Assembly (NCBI GenBank): GCA_964023275.1
Contig: OZ029923.1
Coordinates: 4,092,729-4,156,728, forward strand
Direction of reading: 5' to 3'
DNA: 64,000 bases
From: Norana najaformis
Taxonomy: Eukaryota; Annelida; Clitellata; Crassiclitellata; Hormogastridae
Positions 9,873-20,865 of the stretch are shown piece by piece (the first letter of the stretch is position 1; the number at the start of each line of letters is the position of its first letter). The translations under genes were made by a program, and so were the position numbers. Below the pieces are notes generated by a model, which was not told the origin of the DNA, ran no database searches, and was given only the letters and a program-made list of their open reading frames with translations.

Positions 9873-12718
9873 CTACTTCTTTATCCTCAAGTCCAGCTCT
9901 CCGTGACTTCCCAGAGGCACTTTTTCCAGGTCGCTCCCATCGACCGGAAGGTTAGGCTGTCCCGCCAGAAGAACCCCGTGAGCGGGCTGGTAACGGTGCT
10001 GCAATCCCGGGACACATCTATTGGATGGGACCCTCGTGCCAGCTAAGCCACCAGAGGAACCCAGAGGCGGCTGCGACCAGGACACACCTGGTCCGGACTT
10101 GAGAAGCTCCGAGGGACTCTGCGTGGTGAAGCACTTGGAGTAAGCGAACGGGGACAACATGGCTGGCGGCCCCAGCGGTGCGAAGTAGGCAGAGGCGCTC
10201 GTTTTGGGCGAGGCCAGGATGGCACAGACCCTGTCCTGGGGAAGGGACAGACGATGTCCGCGGCGACACGGTCCAGCGCTCCAGACATGCGTTCCCAGGT
10301 GAACCTTGAGGTTTCCCTTGGTCGTAAACGACTTGGAGCAGACGTTGCACTGGAAGGGTTTGTCACCAGTATGCGTTCGCATGTGGATCTGGAGGGCGCT
10401 GGCGCTCGAGAACGGCTTCCGGCAGGACTGGCACACGTGTCGCGGCGAGCTCTTCCGTCGCGGGCTTCCCGAGCATCTACCTGTCTTACGAGACGACTTT
10501 GAGGCGGTCTTGAGCAGGTGCTCGACGGGAACGGTATTCTTCTTGGCATCTGCCTTCAACAGGTTGCTGTTTGGACTGCGTTTGTCTCGGTCTGCTGTTT
10601 TTACGACCTCGGCTGATGTAAGATCGATGCTGGATGTAGTTGGAAGAGCGGTTGCCATGACGACGGGCGGAGGAAAAGAAGCGGCAACAAGAGTCGAATT
10701 GGGTGGCGGGGGATGAGCGATGGATGGAAGACTGCTACCGGGAATTTGTATGGGCGATGTACGGAGTACGTTAGATGGTGGACTGATATTCTTCGGGTAA
10801 CTGGTGAGATTTTGGTCATTTTTGTCTCCAGGAGTCGGAGAGATTTGGAGACGGGAAGAAGAGCGGGATGAGGAGAAGGAAGAGTAGTCTTCTGTATCTG
10901 CATCCGGTTCCAGTTTCACTTTGCTCAGATCTGGAACTGGGTTTCCTGCGTCCGAAGGTTTTGAAAGCTGATTCGGAACCTTTTTTAAAGAGCTGTCCGA
11001 CGCAGTTGAACTCTCCGAAGTTCGTTTTACCCTTGATTTTGAAGCTCCTTCTTTCGAGCCATCAATCAGCAATGGCGTCGCCTCTTCTCCAGCCGTACCT
11101 GAATCCTGCATGGTTTCAGGATTGGAACCGGATCGTCCACAGACCCGGATGTATGCGTCGGGCACGGAGGGACTCCCGGATTGGTTAGAGGGAACATCCG
11201 GAATGAGATACGAGTTACCTCCGCATTCCGGATACCTTTCAAACTCAGCGGAGATGCGATGCGACAGCATTTGAATCTGTGTTCCGAAGGCGCATTCCGT
11301 GCGAAAGACAATTGCCTCGAGTTGTTTCAAAGGATTTAGCTTCGTCGACGAATCTGAAACCGAGTCAATGTCTTTGAAATCTGAAATCAATCCAGAGCAT
11401 CCTGATGGTCGAGAATTCTCCGATGCCTTCACCAACCTGTCAGATGCTACAGCAGCTGGTTGCTCATCGGCTTCAGAGGAAACTTGACTCTGATCCGGTG
11501 CCGCATTTGCTACGAAACCCGCCATCGGTTTCATCCGATCTTGAACTGGCGACTCCAAGATCCTGTCTCCAGCACTTTCCACTTGGTTGCGCCTCACCTT
11601 GCCGTTAGCGTTATGTCTGAAATCCATCGTTGCCTGGCAGTGTTCTGCGTCGTCCACGGTAACAGACGCGATCGTGGTGTTTCCATGGACACGCGGCTCA
11701 ATATCGTCCCGGAAACTGTTTATTGTACTACTTTCCACAGCACCGCAGCTCTTTGAATCCATCGAGTTTTCTACTTTCGACGACCCAGGTTCCCCGTACG
11801 TTGCAAGATGTGGGGTCTCAAATGTGCCAGCACTATCCAAGATTGCATCTGGATCTAGAAGTTCAACAGTTTTCCGCCGTGCTTCGATTTCAAAAAAACC
11901 GTTCTCACTGTCAAGGCCATCTCTTTTCCTGCGTGAAACATTCATCTCCTCCGCGCCTTTGATTTTCAAGACCTCCGTCGATGCATGAAATTGATCAGGA
12001 AGCGAGCTCTTTCCAGTCGAATGACTTCTCAGGCGTCTCTTTTGGTGTTTGGCAGCGCCAATGCCGCTACCACCCTCATTCGAGTCGGACAATTCCTTAC
12101 CAGGCTCGAAGTCAAGGAGGTTCATGTCTTCATGTGGCTCCGAATTCTCGTCATCGCTCTTGAAAGAGATCGACGCTTCCGCTTTCCGCTTGCGGTTAAG
12201 AGAACCCCTTAAGCCATGCTCCCGTGATCTCTCCTGATTGTCTGCAGTAGTTCCAGCACTAGAGACTTGGAGCTCGGAGGGCTGGAGACCTCTTTCAAGT
12301 CCGTAATGGTCGCCAAGAGTCTCAGCAGAGGTGGTGGAGATCTTAGGGTCAGAGATAGTGGATCCAAAAGCCGTGTTATTACCAGCACCTGGGAAATGGT
12401 TTGCCAGGAGAGGATCAGACTCCGGAACTAGTTTCAACGTACCTCTTGGTTGATTCGGTCCCAGAATTCCGGGAGATTCGTTCGACTTCCGTTCATCTTC
12501 GTCGGCCATGTTAGATTGACTGACGGATGATGTGACACGTGACAAATCGAGCAAACTGTTACTTCCTCCTTCATCGATGCTGCACAAGTTGAGAATAACA
12601 GGTGTTGTGTTTCTTCTGGATGAAGATCCTTCGCATCGATGACTCGAACAACTTCTATCCGGAGGGCAAAGGTCGTCTGTTCTGTAGGCATGGAAATTAC
12701 ACGACCGCCAGGTGTCTC
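9873..12718 (-). CDS. sall: spalt terminal coding exon (disordered region and zinc-finger doublet)
   Basis: Acceptor ttctttag ends at 12719. The exon opens GA GAC ACC, completing a Gly codon in phase with the upstream exon, and runs 2846 bases to TAG at 9873-9875 (protein end DLRIKK). The zinc-finger doublet is at about 10285-10440. The reading frame also stays open about 145 bases into the intron, so the open frame overstates the exon. Confidence 0.85.
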
Positions 12719-15700
12719 CTAAAGAAAAGAACCAGTTTAAGGCTATCTCCATGGAAACCAACTCGATGACGTACATGGCTTGAGCACTATTACAGATGCG
12801 CCATAGAAGTTCTCTGATTATTATTGTTACTGTTGTTGTTCTTTGGACCAAGAAAATAAACAATATACTGTCACCATGGAAACGCGAAATGGTGAAATAA
12901 ACGAATTTGTCAAATAAGAGTATCAGTGTGTAAGTTTGCGAGTACTTTTACATCACTGCATGTGTATACGTCGTACGGACGTACATACGTACGTATGGGA
13001 TCGTCCATTAAGGAAATAGGGGGAGCTAGAGGTCACCCAAATGGGGATGAAGTCTGACAAGGGGGTTTAATGGGGCTCAATGCGGACGACCGCTTCATAA
13101 ATTGGTACATAATTATTCAGTACAGCCTTTACTTTAATTATATACCAATTTCTGTCAGACAGCAGGGAATCTGTACTGCGTTGGATCTAATTGGAGTCCA
13201 TTTGCTTGAAGCGGCAGTATAAAATTACCCCACCATGTACCACTGTTAGCTCTACAAGATCAAAAGAGTATCCGATTCTTGGCCTTAGTTCTCCTCTGGA
13301 GTGTGGCCGTCGGTAAACGGGATTGCAATTGTAATTGTAATTGTAATATGACATTTATAAAGCGCAAATTCAAGAATAAACTCATCAGGAACGATCCCGA
13401 CCCAAATCAATGAGACCACTGTCAAATAATACAGAATTCAGGCGCTTGCGAAACTGCGGAAGGGACAAACTGAGGAACTCAAGCCGCAGCTCTCGGGAAA
13501 GGCGATTCCAGCTATTAGGTCTAACGTAGGCAAAGCTTCTAGACTGAACTGTAGCTGGGATGGGGATGATAATGCGGACAGATACGGACAAATACAGGAC
13601 GGGTCAAAAGGTGGTCATTTTTCCCGGATTTTCTTCGTGGACAACTTCTATGTACGTACGCATGTATTTTGATACTTTTGTAGCGCATTACTTTAAAAGA
13701 TATCCCCACACTGTGTTGGACTTTTGGCGCAGAACTTCGGCAACAGTCTGAATCCTAGTTTCAGAAGTCAATCTTGCGAATTTCTCTGTTCATTGAACGA
13801 TGGCAGACTTAAATAACTTAGTCTTGTTCTAACAGAGTAGGCCTAATTATTTACTTAATAATGAGCTCTAATTATGTAGACCCATCGGCCGGTCATAAAG
13901 CGTCATCTTCAGTCGGATTTACGGCATGCCGTAACGCCATAAATTGAAATTTATTGCTCATAATTGTTGGCGTTAGACCGTGTAAATCTCGTCAAAATAT
14001 TTATTTCTCATCGAAATTGACGGCGGTTTCGAGTAGCCACCCTGCTTAGTCAAGTAGTCGGCTAAAACAACTCTTACCCGTCATAATTTTATGCTCGTAA
14101 CGGTCGAAAAGTAAGAACGACGAGTCCACGACACTTTCTTTCATAAGTGTTCACTGCGTCGTTCGCAGATGACCTTGGCGAAATCCACACGGCTACTCTG
14201 CGATCGTTAAGTTTAATGGATTTTCGATGGAGAATCCTTACTCAATACCAGTTAATAGATCAGTGGTCATGAGTGTTATTGAGCATAAAGATTTCTAGAA
14301 AATCGGCTGCGGTACTTAAAACTGGGCGTTGAACAGCTAAAGAGATAATTTGAAACGTGAACGCGTTTATGACGAAGAAACTGTGTACAGAACCGTGCTC
14401 GTTGTACCAAGGAATTTTTATGACTGTAAGCAATTATTGCAGCGATAAGCACATAATATATGACCGCAAGAAGTAGACTAACACTTGGGTAGTTCTAGTA
14501 AACAGGTATCTTAAAAGACGATTTGTTTACAATTAGTTGAACAGCGCCATCATAAACAGCCATATCTCCGTTAAGAGACAATCTATCTTCGTGTTGACTT
14601 CGGTTTTAATTCCCGTTTATTAGCTTGTTCTAGAGAATTTCCAAAGTTTTATTGTGTTCAATCAAAATATCAAATCATGTTCTCGTATTTTTCCAACGAT
14701 TATTGTATTGAATAATACTGTCAAATCGTGTTTCGTGTTTTTCCAAAGTTCATTGTATTGAATCAAAATATCAAATCATGTTTTCGTGTTTTTCCAATGT
14801 TTACTTCATTGATTTAAAATATCAAATAAAAACAAGTGTTCTAAGTTAAAATCGCTGTAGGAAGTGAAAGCAGTTTCTGTTCAATTTTCTTGGTTTCTCG
14901 AACACGAGGTAATCCGTATTTTTATACTTATGAATAAAAATTTAATTAGTCAAAGTTTTAAATCGGTCGCCTTTATTTTCGTCCATTGTTCAACTCCTTT
15001 TCTCGATATTTCTAGCTGGTCGGCGTTCCAGTTCCAAATGTAGTTTTTGAGTGACTACTGTAGGAGTTACTAGTTACAATTACAAGTAGGCCTACAATTA
15101 CATGCAGTGTAGTGTATTGCGTTGTAACTTTATTATTACGCTCGAATTCACAGAAAGAAACTGAAATTTCACAGCAGCGCTACAAAATGCGAAAATGTTA
15201 AAAAATACTGTCTATATAATTCGCATTGTAGTTTTAGTTATGTGATGTGATATGAGGCGATGGCAGTGTTATGATGTTGATACTAAGACTCACCTTCTTG
15301 ATTCTGAGTCCCTGGAGTCGTGAGTTCTTCTTCCAGCTCTCTCTTGCACACAACCTTGTCTGTTCTGCTACCAGATCTCTCTCCTCCAAGTCTTTCAGTT
15401 CCAGCGGCAGGGGGCGCTTCATTCGGTTCCCGCATCACATCAACCGAGTCCGAATCTGCAGTAGAGCATCGACGTTCATGCGCCTGAATAACATCCGATT
15501 CCATCTCGTTCCACTTGACTGGATTTCGATCACCGGCAGCTTTTGCAGGACTGATCCTGGTTCCTGCTGGACAGAGCCGCTGCTGTAGTTGCCCTAGCAA
15601 CTGCATCTGGTACTGCTGCTGCTGTTGTATCGTCCACAGCAAAGTATTCAGGGATGAAACGTCCATCAGTTGGGCAGGGACTCCGGGTGGCGCATGATCG

Positions 15701-15999
15701 CCGTTGGACATCGCAGAGGAAGCGTTAAGAAACCCGGCATATGTAGTTAGTGGGAAGATTGAGGAACTGGTAGCTGTAGACAACGTTTTGCCATTCGATC
15801 CTGATTCTCCTATGAAATTCTCGTTGATGTCTAGACCGATGCTGCCGTTCTGTTCAAGGTACATCCACCTGTTGTTACCATAAGGACAACCACTTGGTTC
15901 CTTTCCCGGAACTTCGTTTTGACGTGACCCACTATCGCCGGCCTCTGTACCACTTGGAAGTGAGGAAACAATCGGGCCTTCTGCGACTCTCAAAGACAT
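9873..15999 (-). CDS. sall: Spalt/SALL-type zinc-finger transcription factor with one zinc-finger doublet
   Basis: Two coding exons, 15294-15999 and 9873-12718, join in phase 1 to give about 1183 residues. Spalt proteins are nuclear DNA-binding regulators of development. Support: (a) a Q-rich segment at about residues 118-142 ([20 protein letters not shown]) like the conserved SALL glutamine-rich dimerisation region; (b) a C2H2 doublet at 996-1046 with Cys998/Cys1001/His1014/His1018 and Cys1026/Cys1029/His1042/His1046, containing [19 protein letters not shown] and [16 protein letters not shown], the hallmark of the SALL terminal doublet; (c) RRGHRLSL just after it, as in SALL proteins. Between the two lies about 750 residues of Ser/Pro/Asp-rich, presumably disordered, sequence with several basic clusters (RKRKAE, KHQKRR). 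The other finger doublets and the usual N-terminal repression motif are missing. The start ATG at 15999 lies two bases inside its exon; an upstream candidate exon carries an in-frame stop, which supports this start. An unseen alternative N-terminus remains possible. Confidence 0.85.
12719..15293 (-). other. spalt intron
   Basis: About 2.6 kb between the two coding exons. Apart from a LINE 3' end at 13321-13590, I see no zinc-finger exon on the minus strand here. That matters because the central SALL doublets would be expected between the Q-rich and terminal parts. A short 'attgtattgaatcaaaatatcaaatc' type tandem motif recurs at about 14655-14830. Confidence 0.7.
13321..13590 (-). mobile_element. 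L2/CR1-like LINE 3' end in the spalt intron
   Basis: The minus strand reads [18 protein letters not shown] then [15 protein letters not shown], the usual C-terminus of a non-LTR reverse-transcriptase ORF. It is followed by a 3' end ending in ttacaattacaattacaat (minus orientation), the (attaca)n tail. It is inserted in the same orientation as the host gene. Confidence 0.75.
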
Positions 16000-16001
16000 T
16001 C
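15294..16001 (-). CDS. sall: spalt first coding exon (Q-rich segment)
   Basis: Acceptor ctgttttag ends at 16002; donor AAG/GTGAGT at 15294/15293. The exon begins GA ATG and ends in phase 1. It codes residues 1-235 plus one base. A run of five glutamines followed by alternating Q and hydrophobic residues marks the SALL glutamine-rich segment. Confidence 0.8.
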
Positions 16002-16147
16002 CTAAAACAGTACCTAAGTAAGTAGACTCGCTTTTAAGGGTTCCGCAGAAGGTACCACAGAGAAGGTCAGATAAACACATACACACAAAATTCTAAAGCG
16101 ACATCGAAAGGAAATCATGTCCCGCGGTCTTCCACAAGGTTCGGCGA

Positions 16148-16265
16148 ATGTTCCTACTCTATTACCGGACCCACTGCATGGAACAGTCTTCCTGACCATG
16201 TGAAAAATGATCCATCCCTGGGCACATTCAACTCGCGATTCAAGACCTATTTTTTAACTATCATT
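16148..16265 (+). mobile_element. LINE reverse-transcriptase C-terminal fragment
   Basis: The forward frame from about 16152 reads SITGPTAWNSLPDHVKNDPS and then LGTFNSRFKTYF, a second LINE 3' terminus of the same general type. It lies upstream of the first spalt coding exon and opposite to the gene. Confidence 0.7.
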
Positions 16266-16531
16266 GATTTTTCAACTCACGTATATACATCGTCCTTTTT
16301 TCGGCCTCGGCCGTGATACGCCGACATACAAATCGTCTTATTGTTACTAAATCAAAACACTTGCATATGCTTATTTGATTCGCGTAATAGCCAACTGTAT
16401 GCATATTGGCATGCTATGAACAGTTCATGATTAAATTTATACTGAGAATAACAAACACGAGCGAAGAGAACTAAAAACCTGTATGTTACAAATACGCAAA
16501 GCATCGTCATAAGTGAGGCAAGGTAACTTAC

Positions 16532-16660
16532 CGTTGCGGTTAAACTTCGCTGTCTGGTTCAATGCCCAGTTCGGTTCGTTCTGCCAATTCTTTGATCACA
16601 TTCAGCTCTGAGTTCTTAACACTCGTCTGCTTCAACTTGCTTACACACCGTAGCCTCACT
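16532..16660 (-). other. Candidate 5' untranslated exon of spalt
   Basis: A consensus donor on the minus strand (CAACG/GTAAGTT, last exon base 16532) lies 530 bases upstream of the first coding exon. Read in the phase that would enter the ATG at 15999, it contains a TGA about 65 bases before the donor. If used, it would be untranslated leader. Its 5' border is not visible. Confidence 0.25.
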
Positions 16661-17940
16661 TACGGTTTCTCTGATCTAACGGATTCCGAAAGAGCCTCTA
16701 CTATGAATTGCGATGTTGATTAGCGTTTCACAAGTGGCGGTCATCGACCGATACCTTGTTCATTATGAAAACGGCGCTATAAAAGTCATTAAATCAGATA
16801 AGGCGAGACAAGATAAAGATCTTTCGCCGACAATGTAGGTCTGTGTACATATTTACCCGAGTTCGCTAAGAAGTAGGTCTACTATAGACAGAAACCTTGT
16901 AAATAGCTTTCAATCCTTGCCGTCGAGAAGGCTAACGACTATAGACTTATTATAAGAGTTCTATTGTTCTGTAGCTTACGTAACTGTCAGAAAGACGGGC
17001 CTGAAAGATATTTATTGGAACTGATTAAAAGATACAGAGAAAACACATCAACCCAAGTCCTAGAAACACGCAGCATACATTCCAGTAAATCAAACAATGC
17101 CGTCGAAATTATAGACCAACATATCGAACAGCGTTGAAGTTAACGGACACAGACAATAAAACGTCGGCAGATTAAACAAAGCCCAGGCCCGTGAGTGTGC
17201 TTTTGTTTCGGTTGCTCAAAACAACACAAAAATGCTTGCACGGGACATAATAGGCGATGATTAATGGGTGAACATTTTAATAACAGCACTTCTCTTTATG
17301 AAGTCTCAAAGGCGCCCGGCTTCAAGTTCTTCACGCGGGTAAATGGTCGATATTTATACCTACGATCTGGCGTTAACATGACATCCTAAATTTGAACTCA
17401 AGAGGTCGTGTATGGCGTTGTATTTTACTGTGCAACGCTGTACGGCGTACAGTCTTCATAAATAAAATCCATTTATAATCCTCTCAGGCCCAGTGTGTCT
17501 ATAATTGTATTTACACTATCTACTTCACTGTATTAGAACACTAACGTTTGGTCGAAGCCAATATACGCCGTGTTCCAAAAAAAAAAACAACCTTATTCAA
17601 ATTCGAATGAATTGAGGAAAAATTTATGAAATTTAAACAGAACAGAAAATTTTATTTTCTTACTTATTTGCCGTCGACAGTTTTGTAGTTTATGGACGGT
17701 CCCTTTCAAACGACGTCATTATTACGTAATTATTTTTGCAAACTCTAAACCCATGTCACTTGGGCAGTGGCGTACACACCTTAGTGCGCGTGTCCGCGCC
17801 AAAGAGGGTGGGTGGTCATTTAGAACATAAACTGTCAATTCAAATAAAATATACTCTTGAATCCTAGATGTTTTAAATGCATCCAAAATATCTACATCAG
17901 GACTTCAACAATTGTAATTTAGCGTTAGTTTTTTTCTGAA
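16661..17940. other. Intergenic, presumed spalt upstream region
   Basis: Single-copy AT-rich sequence with short stretches of moderate GC. No gene found; it may hold spalt promoter elements but I cannot identify any specific site. Confidence 0.4.
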
Positions 17941-18060
17941 CACCATGTATATATACATTAAGCACCATGTATATATACATTAGTTCTACTATATATATAT
18001 ATATATAGTAGAACTATATTCGATATATATATATATATAGTAAACTAACATATCTATTGT
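17941..18060. repeat. Palindromic AT-rich cluster
   Basis: A direct repeat of a 21-base motif beginning caccatgtatatatacatta is followed by a perfect 36-base palindrome at 17981-18016 whose arms are tagttctactatatatat. A second tatata run ending tagtaaac follows. Confidence 0.85.
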
Positions 18061-18458
18061 ACAGCTGCTAAACATGGTCTATATATATTTAAATAGTGAC
18101 TATATATGCAATATATATATACATGTCTGGATAATAAGTATGCATTTGGCCATGGATTGCTATTGTTTTAAGAAGGCAAGACAGGCTATGACAAGATGGA
18201 TACTTTTTAAACAGCAAATCAGTCATTAAGTTAGATAAGACTAAAAAAATCAATTTCTAAGAAAACCAAGTTTTTAACAATCTTCCATTCTGCCGCTAAC
18301 ACACCTTCTTCTGATTTTCGAAAATATTGCCGTTTTCTTGGCTTACACGCACTAGAAACCTTCATGTGAAATCTTCTACTTCCGCCTTCTACAAAATCGG
18401 TCTGTTAAAGACCTTCCTTTTTCGCAGATCATCCGCCAATTATTGTATTGAATTTCTA

Positions 18459-18630
18459 GGGCACGATACCCGATTGGTTAGAGCGCTCTGCTGGCATGTG
18501 GGTCACGATAGCCGATTGGTTAGAGCGCTCTGCTGGTGTGTGAGTCACGGCAGCCGATTGGTTAGAGCGCTCGGCTGGTATGTGGGTCACGGTAGCCGAT
18601 TGGTTAGAGCGCTCGGCTGGTATGTTGGTC
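18459..18630 (+). repeat. Four tandem 42-base copies of a tRNA-like A-box segment
   Basis: The unit includes ccgattggttagagcgctc (an A-box-like D-arm), then tgctgg, a variable tgt tract and gtcacg. Four copies run head to tail, directly ahead of a SINE body. The 42-base period is a multiple of three, so a 14-residue peptide repeat stays in frame; I regard this as fortuitous. Confidence 0.85.
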
Positions 18631-18877
18631 ATATAAGCCTGGTTAGCTACACGCCTCTGAGCCTAAGGTTGCCGGTTCGCGTCCCAGTCGTGGCTTATTT
18701 CACAGGTTTAAATCTCGGGCTAGCACGGTCCGTACACGGGGACCTTAAATGGCGTGGCGCCCATTCAAACGGGCCGCGGTGGTGAAGGTCCTCACACGAT
18801 AAATTCATTGAGAAATGAGCAGGGTCGAGGCCATACGGTCGCTATAGAAAACGTGTACATTTACATTACATTACGGC
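18631..18877 (+). mobile_element. SINE family B, near full-length, tRNA-derived head
   Basis: A tRNA-like segment with a B-box (ggttcgcgtccca, about 18673) is followed by the family B body (aaatctcgggctagcacgg, cgtacacggggacctt, ggtgaaggtcctcac, aaatgagcagggtcgaggcc). The 3' end cggtcgctatagaaaacgtg is followed by a (tttaca) tail. It is the best preserved family B copy here. Confidence 0.85.
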
Positions 18878-18884
18878 AGCGGAT

Positions 18885-19058
18885 TTGTTAGACTGATTGG
18901 CTTGTAACACGGAGAGTACGGATTCGAGCCTCCTCTTAGGCTTCTGTAGGAACCTTGAGGAAGTCTTTCACTTGCTATTATTCAGCGCCATCGATTGATG
19001 CTTAGTCATTAGATGGTGGCGCTCAATAAATGCAGAAATAATAATAAATAATGAGCAT
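18885..19058 (+). mobile_element. SINE family C, tRNA-derived head, (AAT)n tail
   Basis: Head ggcagcggatttgttagact with B-box ggattcgagcctcc, then gaaccttgaggaagtctttc, then the 3' end gcgccatcgattgatgctta and gcgctcaataaatgcagaaa, with an aat-type tail. Confidence 0.75.
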
Positions 19059-19074
19059 AACGGATCATTTATAG

Positions 19075-19302
19075 ATCACCTCTCCTAACCTGACTTCCCT
19101 TCTTCCTCTTATCCTTCTTTCCGCTCCAATCCCAAACATCACCCACCGTAGCTGTCTCTCTGCCTGACTCTTGGATCTTGACCTGGATCCGAACCTTTTG
19201 CCTATCGATTTTGTTTTGACTGAACGCCTGTGAACAAGCTGGTCCACGTGACGTGGCTTTCGTTGGGCACTGTAGAAATCTCGGGATTACGATTACGATT
19301 TA
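19075..19302 (+). mobile_element. SINE family A copy
   Basis: Body motifs cttgacctggatccgaacc, gattttgttttgactgaac and gtgaacaagctggtc, and a 3' end gttgggcactgtagaaatc with gattac tail. 5'-truncated. Confidence 0.8.
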
Positions 19303-19420
19303 AGTCTCTCAGGCATGGATTGTCGTAACTCTGTAAAACGCCCTTAAATTTCTTTGCAACTGAACTTGCTTTCTTACTATTGAACTTGACTACGTGAAAG
19401 ATCTATTTGCAATTGATTTC

Positions 19421-19620
19421 CTTTACGTTAGATTACGTTCCTTTACGTTAGATTACGTTCCTTTACGTTAGATTACATTCCTTTACGTTAGATTACGTTC
19501 CTTTACGTTAGATTACGTTCCTTTACGTTAGATTACGTTCCTTTACGTTAGATTACGTTCCTTTACGTTAGATTACGTTCCTTTACGTTAGATTACATTC
19601 CTTTACGTTAGATTACGTTT
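19421..19620. repeat. 20-base minisatellite, ten copies
   Basis: Unit ctttacgttagattacgttc repeats exactly every 20 bases for 200 bases. The only common variant is gattacattc, in two copies. Confidence 0.97.
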
Positions 19621-19721
19621 CAATCTCGACTAAATAAACTTTCATCAAACAGTCCCTTCATCCATAAGCATAGGCCTACATAATCTTTACCTCGGCCCTA
19701 CTACGGCGCTCTATGAGTCGT

Positions 19722-20236
19722 CTTATTATTAATAATAATATTATTATTTAATAATAATAATAATAACATTATTATTATTATCATCATCATCAGTGTTATG
19801 TTATGAGTATTATCAGTGTTATTATTGTTATTGTTACTATTGTTACTACTATTACTAATATTACTATTATTATTACTATTATTATTACTCTTACTACTAC
19901 TATTACTACTACTATTATTACTACTATTATTATTATTATGGTTATTATTGTTATTAGTGTAATTAGTGTTAATATTGTTATTATTATAACTAGTGTTACT
20001 ACTATTACAACTATTATTACTATTACTATTACTATTATTATTATTATTATCAGTGTTATGAGTATTATCAGTGTTATTATTGTTATTGTTACTATTGTTA
20101 CTACTATTACTATTATTATTATTATGTCTATTATTATTACTATTATTACTACTATTATTACTACTATTATTACTATTACTATTACTATTATTACTATTAC
20201 TATTATCACTATTATTATTATTATTATTACGTACAT
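19722..20236. repeat. (ATT/ACT)n trinucleotide array, about 0.5 kb
   Basis: Imperfect att/act/gtt trinucleotides, with an internal block beginning cagtgttatgagtattatca recurring about 250 bases apart (near 19791 and 20050). Long Ile/Val/Thr- or Leu-rich frames here are artefacts. Confidence 0.9.
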
Positions 20237-20239
20237 TTT

Positions 20240-20640
20240 GCGCTTACTGGTTAGTTAAAAAGCGTCACTTGTTTTTCGTGCTTGCTAATTCAAGTTTCTT
20301 GTTCCTATGGGGTCGACCCCAGATGCGTAGCAATAGGTTGTGCAGTTTGTGCGAAGCACAATGGCCCACGAGGCCAAGGGCCGCCGGCCCACGAGGCCAA
20401 GGGCCGCCTGGGCCCCAAGGGGCCAAGGCTTGGTTGCTCAATTACTTGAAGCAACATAGCCAAAGTTCATTTTTCACAAGGGCCCTCGGAAGGCTAGCTA
20501 CGCCACTGGTCTACCCCCTACCGGAGCTGCACTACCATTTACCCATCTTCGGGAACTTCAACCGCAAACTTGACTCTCGGTTTTCGTTCCATCTGTACTG
20601 TACATTAGGTGTAGGGTTCAACTTAAACAAATGATGGTTA
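20240..20640. other. Intergenic, no gene seen
   Basis: Contains a short GC-rich duplication in which cccacgaggccaagggccgc appears twice at 20363-20408. Otherwise unremarkable. Confidence 0.45.
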
Positions 20641-20865
20641 TCGTAATCGTAATTCCGAGATTTCTACAGCCTCCAACGAAAGCCACGTCACGGGGACCTG
20701 CTTATTCACAGGCTCTCAGTCAAGACAAAATCGATAGGCAGAAAGGGTTCGGTTCCAGGTCAAGATCCAAAAGTCAAGCCGAGAGACAGCGTGGCAGCTA
20801 CGGTGGGTGATGTTTGGGATTGGAGTGGAAAGCGGGATAAGAGGAAAAAGGGGAACCTGGATAGT
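20641..20865 (-). mobile_element. SINE family A copy
   Basis: Reads from the tail (tcgtaatcgtaattccgaga) into tttctacagcctccaacg, then the inverted body (gctcagtcaagacaaaatcg, ggttccaggtcaagatcc). Confidence 0.8.

Noticed and set aside
9873-12863. 996-codon continuous frame taken as one exon from its first Met
   Set aside because: The first about 48 codons precede a good acceptor (ttctttag at 12719) that is in phase with the Q-rich exon, so they are intronic.
18327-18785. 152-codon frame with a 14-residue peptide repeated four times
   Set aside because: It is generated by the 42-base tRNA-like array and the adjoining SINE B. No start context or family similarity.
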